Both the position numbers and the translations under genes were made by a program. Shown one piece after another: positions 7,856 through 15,109 of a DNA stretch of 16,664 bases; positions within the stretch are counted from its first letter, which is position 1; each line of letters opens with the position of its first letter. The stretch lies in assembly GCA_947454295.1 (NCBI GenBank), contig CANGMO010000007.1, positions 1 through 16,664 of the forward strand, read 5' to 3'. This stretch comes from Verrucomicrobiota bacterium. Lineage in GTDB: Bacteria; Verrucomicrobiota; Verrucomicrobiia; Limisphaerales; UBA9464. Under the pieces are notes generated by a model. It was not told the origin of the DNA. It searched no databases and saw only the letters and a program-made list of their open reading frames with translations.

Positions 7856-7902
7856 TACGCAACCGCCGCGCACGGCCCGCGGCCGGTCTTCCACCGACTC
7901 CC

Positions 7903-8856
7903 ATGGAACCCGTCATCCAAGCCTCCGGACTGGCCAAGACGTTCCGCGGTGGGGTGGTGGCTGTGGCGGGCTTTGATCTCGAGATCGCGGAAGGCGAGGT
8001 CTACGGCCTGATAGGCCGCAACGGAGCGGGAAAGACCACCGCCCTCAAGGTGCTCACCGGATTGCTGCGTGCCGATACCGGCACTGCGCGGGTACTCGGA
8101 AAATCACTCTGGACCGCCCCCATGGAACATCGCCAGCAGGTGGCGTACGTTTCGCAGGGGCAGCAGGTGCCGGGCTGGATGTCCTTGAACGACCTCAGCC
8201 GCTTCGCAGCGAATTTGTACGATCGGTGGGATGACGGACTTCTACGTGATCATGCACGGCGGTGGGATCTGCCCATGACCCAACCCATCACCGGGCTCTC
8301 CGGAGGAAATCAACGGCTGGCGGCCCTGGCGGTCGCGCTGTCCAGCCGGCCCAAGGTGTTGCTGCTGGATGAGCCAGCCGCCGGACTCGATCCCGTGGCG
8401 CGCCGTGAATTGAACACGTGTCTCATCGAGGTCCTGTTGCGCGGCACGGGATGCACGATCCTGCTTTCCACGCATTTGCTGGGCGATTTGGAGCGGCTGG
8501 CCACGCAGGTGGGCATCATGGACCGGGGCCGGATTGTCGCGGAGGGCGCGGTGGAGGACTGGCAACGAACCATGCGGCGCGTGCAGGTGGTGTTCGCCGA
8601 AAATGAGGCCCCGGCGGACTTTTCCATTCCGGGAGCGCTGAAGTCACAGCGACTCGGACCGGTGGTCACCGCCTTGGCGAGGGTCACCGACGACGCCCAG
8701 CTCAATGGGGTTCGCTGCATTCCCGGGGCGCGGGTGAATGTGTTTCCCCTGACCCTGGAGGAACTTTTCGTGGACTGGTTCCGGGACCCCGAACCCGTGG
8801 GCGGCCCGGTGCAGCAGTCCGCAATCGATTCAGGTCAGCCCGGCTTCCCAGCCTAG
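7903..8856 (+). CDS. ABC transporter ATP-binding protein (YtrB/ABC-2 exporter type)
   Basis: This is the cytoplasmic ATPase subunit of an ABC exporter, 317 residues. Walker A is GRNGAGKTT (38-46), the Q-loop Gln is near 85 (VSQGQQ), the signature is LSGGN (132-136, Asn replacing the usual final Gln), Walker B is VLLLDEP (152-158), the D-loop is AGLDP, and the H-loop His is 191 (STHLL). The C-terminal part (230-290) is the accessory region seen in drug and lipid exporter ATPases of this type. The last ~20 residues look like an extra tail, and their 3' part is encoded by one arm of the inverted repeat at 8825-8955. No permease gene follows directly. The ABC-2-like permease at 15913 is the likely partner. 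Regulation is probably by the GntR protein encoded upstream. Confidence 0.92.
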   Translation: MEPVIQASGLAKTFRGGVVAVAGFDLEIAEGEVYGLIGRNGAGKTTALKVLTGLLRADTGTARVLGKSLWTAPMEHRQQVAYVSQGQQVPGWMSLNDLSRFAANLYDRWDDGLLRDHARRWDLPMTQPITGLSGGNQRLAALAVALSSRPKVLLLDEPAAGLDPVARRELNTCLIEVLLRGTGCTILLSTHLLGDLERLATQVGIMDRGRIVAEGAVEDWQRTMRRVQVVFAENEAPADFSIPGALKSQRLGPVVTALARVTDDAQLNGVRCIPGARVNVFPLTLEELFVDWFRDPEPVGGPVQQSAIDSGQPGFPA

Positions 8857-8955
8857 GCGGCGGCGAAAACAAGTGTGGGCCTTCGAGCCGTCTAGGCAGT
8901 CGCACCCGAGCGACGGGAGAGCGATGCCAAGGGAACCGGGCTGACCCTGAATCGG
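8825..8955 (+). repeat. Large inverted-repeat element with predicted three-way-junction fold
   Basis: The left arm (8827-8849) pairs with 8931-8953 over 22 base pairs, interrupted only by single bulged C residues at 8844 and 8947. C8826-G8954 and a U-G pair extend it. Inside are a second stem, GCCTAGGCGGC (8851-8861) with GCCGTCTAGGC (8887-8897), 11 pairs including one G-U, and a third, GTCGC/GCGAC (8899-8903 with 8910-8914). Together they give a three-way junction. The left arm overlaps the last ten codons and the TAG stop of the ABC ATPase gene. It could be a structured RNA, a regulatory 3'/5' UTR, or a small palindromic mobile element. I do not recognise a known family. It is not a standard terminator because no T tract follows. 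Confidence 0.7.
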
Positions 8956-9002
8956 GAGTCCAGACGCATCGATTGCCGGGCTGGATTCAGCAATTTGTTT
9001 CA

Positions 9003-9029
9003 GGGGTGTCCGAGCCTCCGGACTGCCCC
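9003..9029 (+). other. Hairpin in sigma factor 5' region
   Basis: GGGG (9003-9006) with CCCC (9026-9029), then GTCCG (9008-9012) with CGGAC (9019-9023), separated by a small internal loop and closed by AGCCTC. It lies 54 bases before the sigma factor ATG. No immediate T tract follows, so I do not call it a terminator. It may be part of the leader structure that begins at 8825. Confidence 0.4.
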
Positions 9030-9082
9030 GGCATCCCGATCCCCCAATTTTCTGCATCCAAATTCCGGTTCGGTGTCGGATC

Positions 9083-9778
9083 ATGGGTGTTGCTGTGGTG
9101 ACGCCGAATACCAATCCCGACCCTGGCGACTCGATCCCGTTTCCCGGATTGAGTCGTCAGGTGTCGGCGACTCCAGAGCCGGTCGCGGCGGCTTCAGCGG
9201 GTTCGGCGGCCACCGATGCGCGCCTGCTGGCGGAGATTGCCGCCGGTCATGCGGGATCGCTGGCTGAACTGTACCGATCCCGGGGTGGGGCGATTCTGGC
9301 GCTGCTGGTGCGGATGCTGGGCGACACCATGGAGGCCGAAGAGGTCCTGCAGGACACCTTCGTCCGCATCTGGCAGCGGGCGGGGACCTATCAGGCGGCC
9401 CAGTCCGGCCCGTTGACCTGGATGATTCTGCTGGCCCGCGGGTTGGCCATCGAGCGGCTGCGAACCCGGGTACGTCGGGCGACCCTCCGCGCCACCGTGG
9501 CTTCGGGGTCGGCGGAACCCGAGTGGTTTCAACCGGAAGCCGCCAGCACCGACGACGGGTTCTCCGCGCTGGCGTCGCGCGAACAAAGCGGCAGGGTGGA
9601 AGATGCTCTGTCGGGCCTTCCGGCAGAACAACGCCTGACCCTGGAGCTCGCCTTCTTCAAGGGCTGCACGCAGGAGGAAATCGCCCATACCACCGGGCAA
9701 CCGCTGGGAACCGTTAAAGCCCGCATTCGGCGGGGCATGCTGGCGTTGCGACGCCGGCTGAAAGGAATTCATGAGTGA
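9083..9778 (+). CDS. ECF-family RNA polymerase sigma factor (SigK-like)
   Basis: This is a group IV (extracytoplasmic function) sigma factor of 231 residues that would direct RNA polymerase to stress or envelope promoters. Region 2 spans about 45-130 (DARLLAEIAAGHAGSLAELYRSRG, DTMEAEEVLQDTFVRIWQ, GPLTWMILLARGLAIERLR). Region 4 spans about 170-228 (LSGLPAEQRLTLELAFFKGCTQEEIAHTTGQPLGTVKARIRRGMLALRRRL), with the -35-recognising helix-turn-helix. Residues 1-43 are a Pro/Ala/Ser-rich extension absent from most ECF factors, so a later start is possible, although no better start with a ribosome-binding site is visible. Its stop overlaps the start of the RskA-type anti-sigma gene (ATGAGTGA), implying coupled translation. 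I looked for a self-recognised ECF promoter (GGAAC...GTC) in the 226-bp upstream gap. A GGAAC is at 8932, but the spacing to GTC (21 bp) is too long to be convincing. Confidence 0.92.
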   Translation: MGVAVVTPNTNPDPGDSIPFPGLSRQVSATPEPVAAASAGSAATDARLLAEIAAGHAGSLAELYRSRGGAILALLVRMLGDTMEAEEVLQDTFVRIWQRAGTYQAAQSGPLTWMILLARGLAIERLRTRVRRATLRATVASGSAEPEWFQPEAASTDDGFSALASREQSGRVEDALSGLPAEQRLTLELAFFKGCTQEEIAHTTGQPLGTVKARIRRGMLALRRRLKGIHE

Positions 9779-11207
9779 GTCTGTAGCACCCCTTCCCCCG
9801 GAAACCGCGGAGGCCCTGAGCCTCTACGCTCTGGATCTTTTGCCGCCGGAGGAACGCGCCGCTCTCGAGGTGCAACTGGCCGCGGACCCGGCGCTGCGGC
9901 GCGAACTTCGCGAGTTGCAAGGCACGCTCGATGGCCTCGTGGAATCCCTGCCGGCGCGGCCGGCGCCGTTGCATGTGTGGGGGCGAATCGCAGCCACGGT
10001 TCGTTCGGCTGAGGCCCCGGTGTTTGCCACAGGTGACCCGACGACGGAGCGTCGGGGTTGGACTTGGGGGTGGCAGGCACTCGGGGCCGCAGCCTGTCTG
10101 GCGGCGGGAATGGGGATGCATGCCTGGTGGATCCAACGGGGTCCCAAGGGAAGCACCGGATCCGCGGTGCTCGCCTCCCAGGGTCCCTCCGCGGCGACCC
10201 GATCCTCGAACGTTGTCCCGCAATCCGGGAGCGGTTCCGGGGCTGCGTCCGCTCGGACGGAATCCGCGGAACGACCGCCCGACCACGCCCCGTCGGGAGG
10301 TGCAACCGCCGAGGCGGCGGTTTCGATGGTGGCTGGCGTCGGAAAGGAAGCCGGCCCCGCGACGCCATCCGTGCCGCGCGAGCGCGCCCTTCAGACCCAG
10401 GTGGCGGTGCTGACCGAGTTGCTCAATCGCGAGCTTGGAACACCGCCGGGCACCTCCCGGCTTCAGATTGTTCGACTGGTCGGTCCCGGAGAAACCGCCG
10501 AGACCGTGGCATCCACAGCCATTCAGCCGGATACACTCGCAGCGCTAGCGTTAACGCTGATTAATCCACCACAGACGCAAACCACTGTCCAAAGGTCGAC
10601 CACCAAGTCGGCGACGACAACTGGCGCCAGCACGGAAGTGGCTGCCGGCTCCGGGACCATTTCAACGACGACCTCGAGTGGAATTGCCGATGCCGCCGCA
10701 GGTTCACTGGCGGCGGCCACGGCGACCCCGGTAGTTCAAGTGCAGCTGAGCGGAAGCGCGACGACCACGACTTCGAGTACGACGGCTCGCGAGTCCGGCG
10801 CCGGCCCGGCCAACGTTTCCAGCGTTCCCGCCTCGACGAGTGCTGGAGGAGCGGTTGAGCGATCGGCGACAACGGGAGTGGCGTTGACCCCGGCAGCGGG
10901 ATTGACGGCTTCGACGCCCACCGGGGTGTTGCTCATGTTGCCCAACGAGTCGGCGGGAACCGCCGTGATCTCCAATCCCACGCCTCTGACCGCCAACGAA
11001 GTCTACCAATTCTGGCAGACCGATCCCGCCTCCGGCACGGCCATCAATCTGGGGACCGCGCACTCCGACGCTGCGACCGCCATTTTCAATTTCAGTCTCA
11101 CGCAGGGCAAACCGACCTCGGCGGTCTTCATCACCCGCGAACCCTCCGGCGGTTCCGCCACCCCGACAGGACCCGTGGTGGTCTCGACCCCGGCTCCGAA
11201 ACCCTGA
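9771..11207 (+). CDS. RskA-type anti-sigma factor with long Ser/Thr-rich insertion
   Basis: This membrane-anchored anti-sigma factor of 478 residues should hold the ECF sigma factor inactive. The cytoplasmic N-terminus (about 13-80: EALSLYALDLLPPEERAALE, DPALRRELRELQGTLDGL) is the sigma-binding helical domain. A single membrane segment is at about 100-120 (GWQALGAAACLAAGMGMHAWW). The remainder is extracytoplasmic. The C-terminal anti-sigma-K (RskA) domain is recognised by NEVYQFWQTDPASG (409-422) and the diagnostic REPSGGSATPTGPVVV (456-471). About 265-375 is a low-complexity Thr/Ser/Ala/Gly-rich insertion within that domain, unusual for the family. Ribosome-binding site AAAGGA (9761-9766) lies four bases before the ATG, which overlaps the sigma stop by eight bases. 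Family knowledge suggests release of sigma by regulated proteolysis; that is inference here. Confidence 0.88.
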   Translation: MSESVAPLPPETAEALSLYALDLLPPEERAALEVQLAADPALRRELRELQGTLDGLVESLPARPAPLHVWGRIAATVRSAEAPVFATGDPTTERRGWTWGWQALGAAACLAAGMGMHAWWIQRGPKGSTGSAVLASQGPSAATRSSNVVPQSGSGSGAASARTESAERPPDHAPSGGATAEAAVSMVAGVGKEAGPATPSVPRERALQTQVAVLTELLNRELGTPPGTSRLQIVRLVGPGETAETVASTAIQPDTLAALALTLINPPQTQTTVQRSTTKSATTTGASTEVAAGSGTISTTTSSGIADAAAGSLAAATATPVVQVQLSGSATTTTSSTTARESGAGPANVSSVPASTSAGGAVERSATTGVALTPAAGLTASTPTGVLLMLPNESAGTAVISNPTPLTANEVYQFWQTDPASGTAINLGTAHSDAATAIFNFSLTQGKPTSAVFITREPSGGSATPTGPVVVSTPAPKP

Positions 11208-11270
11208 TCCCAATCCTTTCCCCAATGAACTCCTGGCAATCGAACCCTGCTGTAGCCATGACCTCCCAAC

Positions 11271-11299
11271 TTGCCACCGTATGGCGCAACCCATACACT
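11271..11299 (+). promoter_or_regulatory. Candidate promoter giving leaderless mRNA for beta-propeller gene
   Basis: TTGCCA (11271-11276), exactly 17 bp, then TACACT (11294-11299). These match 5/6 and 4/6 of the sigma70 hexamers. The expected start, about seven bases downstream, falls on the A of the ATG at 11306. The promoter lies inside the open frame that would begin at the upstream ATG 11225, which argues for the 11306 start. Confidence 0.45.
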
Positions 11300-11305
11300 A
11301 AGTTC

Positions 11306-14300
11306 ATGACGTCGACCCAACCTCGTGCATGGACCCAGTGGGTCTGGCGTGCTGCCGCACTGGTGGTGGCTGCGGGAATGTCGATCACAGCGTGGGCAGG
11401 AAACGGTTCGGGCGGAGAGCCGAGCCGGTCGGAGATCACCTCCGTGCGTGCGGTGGCAGGCAACCTTGTGGTCAAGGTGCGCGTGCCGGCTGGGCAGCGA
11501 CGTGTCACGCTGGAAACCCGATCGCAGGTCCATCGCGGCGGATGGACGCCGCGCAAAGTGCAGCTGGTGGATCACGCCGAGTCTGCGGAGGAGACGTTCC
11601 TTCTTCCTCTGGGCACCACGATGGAAACCGTCCGGGTGCGGGAGGAGACGGAGAGCGAACTCGGGCTGCCACTGGGATTTTTCAAGGGAACCAACGCCTT
11701 TGCGCCGCAGCTCCAATCTGGAGCGAGCGGCACGGTGTCTACGGGCACCACCGGCGTGCTGACGCCCGGGGCGGCGAATTTCGACACCACTGGAAAGACC
11801 AGCTCGACGGGAAGCAGTTCGGGCACCGGGGTGACTGTGGTCGAGTCCGACATTTGGAACGTCGATGGACGCACCCTGTACTTCTTCAATCAACAGCGCG
11901 GATTGCAGGTCATCGATCTGACCAATCCTGATCATCCGGCCCTGGTTGGAACGCTGCCCATCGCGGTGTGGGGCGAGCAATTGTACCGGCTTCCCGCCTC
12001 GGGTAGCCCGTCGGACAGTTCGGCCTGGGTGGCCTTGCTGACGCAGCAGGACTGCAACGGCGCCGCCAGTGAAGTGATGCTGGTACAGGTCATCGGGGGA
12101 AAGCCGGTGCTGAAGGCCGAGCTCTCCGTGCCGGGTCAGATTCGCGAGAGCCGGCTGGTGGACGACACCCTGGTGGTGGCGAGCTCGGAGTGGGTGGATG
12201 CCGGTCCGATTGATATTTTCGACGACAAGGGGAACGTCATTGGAACCCAGCCCTCGAGCTGGGTGGCCCGCACGGTGGTGAGCAGCTTCGATCTGTCGAC
12301 TCCCGCCACACCGAGGACGCTGGATCCGATTCCAGTGGCGGCGGCCGCGGATGCGGTGATGGCGACCGACCAGTTTCTCTTTCTCGCCACCACGGGTACG
12401 AGGAAACCGCTGCCCACCGAGCGGATCCAACCTTGGGCGTTGGCGGGCAATCATGCGGTCATTGCCTTCGATCTTCGCCAGCCGTCGCACCAGCCGGTGC
12501 AGTCGGGATACGTGCTCACCGCGGGCCAGATTGCGGACAAGTTCCGCATCGGCTTCGACGGCACCACACTGGCCACTGTGTCGCACACGGATTCGGGCAC
12601 GTGGGTGGATTTGCCTCCAGACAAGACGGGTTCCGTGAGTCAGGTCTGGCAGTGGACGCCGCCCAATGCGGTGCTCGAGACCTTCTCGCTCGCCAATCCG
12701 ATGACCCCGGTGGCGCAGGGAAAGCTGACGCTGGTGACCAACGAGTTTGTGTACGGTGCCCGATTCAGCGGCAGTCGCGCCTACGTGGTGACCTACCGGC
12801 AGATTGATCCGCTGTGGATTGTCGATCTCTCCCAGCCCGCCAATCCGGCGGTCGTCAGTCACCTGTCGATCCCGGGATTCTCCAGCTATTTGCAACCAAT
12901 GGCCGATGAGACCCGCCTCATGGCCCTGGGCTCGGACGGCTCGCGGACGCGGTTGCAGCTGTTCGATGTGGCCAACGCCGCGAAGCCGCAGCTCATGAGC
13001 GAGGTGGTTCTCGGTACTGGTTGGTCGTGGACCGAGGGCATGTCGAATGAGAAGGCATTCAGCGTCTTCCCGGATCTCGGACTCGCGCTGCTTCCCTGGC
13101 AGGGGCAGCAGGTCAATCAGGGCAAGACCACTTGGTTCCAGGGAACCCAGCTGATCGATTTCGACCTCGCCCGCGGTACCCTTAAGGCTCGCGGCACCAT
13201 CGAGAGCCTGAGCCAAGCCCGTCGTGCCACCACGATTGGCAATCGGATCCTTTCGCTGTCGGCCAGCGAGTTGACCACCGTCGATCCCACCAACCGGGAC
13301 CTCCCCACGGTGGTTGACCGTCTTTCACTGACGACCCAGGTCGACACCGTGCTGCAGGCTCCGAACGCCGGCCAGCTCGTGTTGATCAGCAAATTTGTCA
13401 ACGGCACACCGCAGGTACGACTGGCTGGTATGGCGGATCCGGAGAAGGCCGTCGCCTCATTGGATCTCGATCCGCTTCCGGTGACCGGTGCGACGATTCA
13501 GGGCGATTTGCTTCAGCTGTACCAGGCCAACTCGGATACGTGGGACACCGTGACCCGTCCGGTAACCCGCACCGAAATCACGAAGGTGCTGCCCCCGGCG
13601 ATCAAGCTCACGGTCACCAACATCGTGACCAAGGTGATTCCCCCGCCGCTGATTGAGATCACCAGCACCAACGTGCTGATCCGCGAGGAAAGCGCTATCG
13701 TACTGGGGGTGATTCGCATCACCACGAACGAAGTCCCGGTCACCGAACTCGTTGCCCGTCCGATCGCCACCAACTGGGTGTGGACCAATTGGACGACCGA
13801 ATTCCCGCCGATTCCGGGTGAGTCGGAACTGCAGTCGGTCACCACCACCTGGTATCATCCGGTCTACACGCCAGAGGCCGACACCATCGTCACCTACCCC
13901 GTCGTGGAAACGCAGGTGATCCAGCCGCCGGTGCGCTACGAGACCAACCAGGTGACCAGCTACGTCACCGATTCGGTGTACATTCCTGGGCGTGCGCAAG
14001 TCGCCACGGTGCGGGTGGGGACCAACAGTCTGAAGGCGCTGGGTTCGGTTACCGTTCCGTTTGGCACCAATGACACGGCCTACTGGGGTCCCATGAAGGC
14101 GCTGTGGCTCTCTCCCAACGTTGCGGTCTGGACCGAGCAGAATGACGGCGGGTTCAACTACGGTGGTCCGATCTATCTGGCCGACTTCGCGTTCAAGGCC
14201 ACGGCCCTGACCAGCCAGCGCATGATCCCTTCGATCTTCCCCTACTACTACAATCAGACGGGGCACTTCATCACCGTGGATTCCACGGAAGCCGCCAGGC

Positions 14301-15109
14301 CATCGGTGATTTCGCTGCTGAAACTCGATAGGCAGGTACCGGATGGCGTCTACTGGTCGGGCAGCAGCGGATCCTACCTCGCCGATGGTAAGATTTATCT
14401 GAGCCATCAAACCACCCTTTCCAAGGCGCCGTACACGACGGTGATCGTGGTGACCAACAAGCTTGGTCAGCTGGAGAAGCAGCAGGTGGAACAGCCGGGT
14501 GTCTTCGAGATCCGGCATTTCCTCGACGTCGTCGATTTCGCCGATCCTGCCGTGCCGGTCCTGCGTCAACCCGTCCCGCTTCCGGGTGCCCTGGCTGGTA
14601 TCTCGCATGGCGGTCAAATGCTCTACACCCGGGGACCGAAACCCGGGGACGCCACCGATCCGATCCAATACCTGCAGGCCTGCGCCTACGACGGCACTGC
14701 GGCAAGCCTTGTCGGATCGATGCCCTTGCCGAATGCTTGGCCCTCGGTGCAGTGGGTGGGAGCGGAGGGCACCGTGTGGATTGGTCGTCCTTCCAGCGCC
14801 AGCAACACTCCCTCGTATCTCGAGACTTGGTCGCTCGGGACCACGGGCAAGTTTGAGTTCCAGGGATCCATGTCCCTGGCGGAGCCGGTGTCGGATCTTC
14901 GCCTGAATTCCGGCCTGCTGCTGGCCACGTCGAACAGCCAGGCTCTGGTGCTGGATCCTGCGCAGTCGGTGACGGCGAAGCCCGTGCTGGTTGCCTCGAA
15001 ACCCTGTTCGATCTGGTATTCCGCGGTGGATGCCGCGGTCAGTCGCACGGACGGACTGTGGCTGCCCCGTGGCAATCTCGGACTCTGGCATATCGCTCCC
15101 GCGCCGTGA
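11306..15109 (+). CDS. Large exported beta-propeller-domain protein (Beta_propel family-like)
   Basis: This secreted or surface protein of 1267 residues resembles the bacterial family of secreted proteins with a C-terminal beta-propeller distantly related to WD40. The signal peptide is clear from ATG 11306: basic n-region up to R15, hydrophobic AAALVVAAGMSIT, cleavage after AWA (29-31). An in-frame ATG at 11225 would add 27 residues and bury this signal, so I prefer 11306, supported by a candidate promoter just upstream. Family-typical blades include IWNVDGRTLYFFNQQRGLQVIDL (about 183-205), a later SFDLSTPATPRTLDPIPV segment, and DVVDFADPAVPVLRQPVPLPG near 14530. Residues about 750-903 are a Thr/Val/Pro-rich stretch with tandem repeats interrupting the propeller-like sequence. 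No catalytic motif was seen; binding or scaffold roles are inference. Its stop overlaps the GTG of the pseudopilin-like gene, so the two are probably co-translated. Confidence 0.85.
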   Translation: MTSTQPRAWTQWVWRAAALVVAAGMSITAWAGNGSGGEPSRSEITSVRAVAGNLVVKVRVPAGQRRVTLETRSQVHRGGWTPRKVQLVDHAESAEETFLLPLGTTMETVRVREETESELGLPLGFFKGTNAFAPQLQSGASGTVSTGTTGVLTPGAANFDTTGKTSSTGSSSGTGVTVVESDIWNVDGRTLYFFNQQRGLQVIDLTNPDHPALVGTLPIAVWGEQLYRLPASGSPSDSSAWVALLTQQDCNGAASEVMLVQVIGGKPVLKAELSVPGQIRESRLVDDTLVVASSEWVDAGPIDIFDDKGNVIGTQPSSWVARTVVSSFDLSTPATPRTLDPIPVAAAADAVMATDQFLFLATTGTRKPLPTERIQPWALAGNHAVIAFDLRQPSHQPVQSGYVLTAGQIADKFRIGFDGTTLATVSHTDSGTWVDLPPDKTGSVSQVWQWTPPNAVLETFSLANPMTPVAQGKLTLVTNEFVYGARFSGSRAYVVTYRQIDPLWIVDLSQPANPAVVSHLSIPGFSSYLQPMADETRLMALGSDGSRTRLQLFDVANAAKPQLMSEVVLGTGWSWTEGMSNEKAFSVFPDLGLALLPWQGQQVNQGKTTWFQGTQLIDFDLARGTLKARGTIESLSQARRATTIGNRILSLSASELTTVDPTNRDLPTVVDRLSLTTQVDTVLQAPNAGQLVLISKFVNGTPQVRLAGMADPEKAVASLDLDPLPVTGATIQGDLLQLYQANSDTWDTVTRPVTRTEITKVLPPAIKLTVTNIVTKVIPPPLIEITSTNVLIREESAIVLGVIRITTNEVPVTELVARPIATNWVWTNWTTEFPPIPGESELQSVTTTWYHPVYTPEADTIVTYPVVETQVIQPPVRYETNQVTSYVTDSVYIPGRAQVATVRVGTNSLKALGSVTVPFGTNDTAYWGPMKALWLSPNVAVWTEQNDGGFNYGGPIYLADFAFKATALTSQRMIPSIFPYYYNQTGHFITVDSTEAARPSVISLLKLDRQVPDGVYWSGSSGSYLADGKIYLSHQTTLSKAPYTTVIVVTNKLGQLEKQQVEQPGVFEIRHFLDVVDFADPAVPVLRQPVPLPGALAGISHGGQMLYTRGPKPGDATDPIQYLQACAYDGTAASLVGSMPLPNAWPSVQWVGAEGTVWIGRPSSASNTPSYLETWSLGTTGKFEFQGSMSLAEPVSDLRLNSGLLLATSNSQALVLDPAQSVTAKPVLVASKPCSIWYSAVDAAVSRTDGLWLPRGNLGLWHIAPAP
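13571..13672 (+). repeat. Two imperfect 17-codon tandem repeats inside beta-propeller gene
   Basis: The segments translate as TEITKVLPPAIKLTVTN and IVTKVIPPPLIEITSTN, sharing the pattern (I/V)TKV(L/I)PP..I.(L/I)T.TN. More degenerate Thr/Val/Pro units follow to about 14015 (e.g. VETQVIQPPVRYETN). They probably form extended beta or linker structure. Confidence 0.55.

Noticed and set aside
8825..8955. Integron attC site as explanation of the inverted repeat
   Set aside because: I do not see the GTTRRRY/RYYYAAC core sites at the ends, and there is no integrase or cassette organisation.
8932..8960. ECF autoregulatory promoter (GGAAC ... GTC) upstream of the sigma gene
   Set aside because: The 21-bp spacing is longer than the usual ~16-17 bp, and the GGAAC is part of the palindrome arm.
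9003..9060. Hairpin at 9003-9029 as intrinsic terminator of the ABC genes
   Set aside because: The nearest T run (AATTTT) is about 20 bases beyond the stem, too far for intrinsic termination.
11003..13216. 737-codon - strand open frame under the propeller gene
   Set aside because: Shadow of the propeller and anti-sigma genes; His/Arg/Gly-rich with no domain pattern. The same applies to 13457-15112 and 14686-16113.
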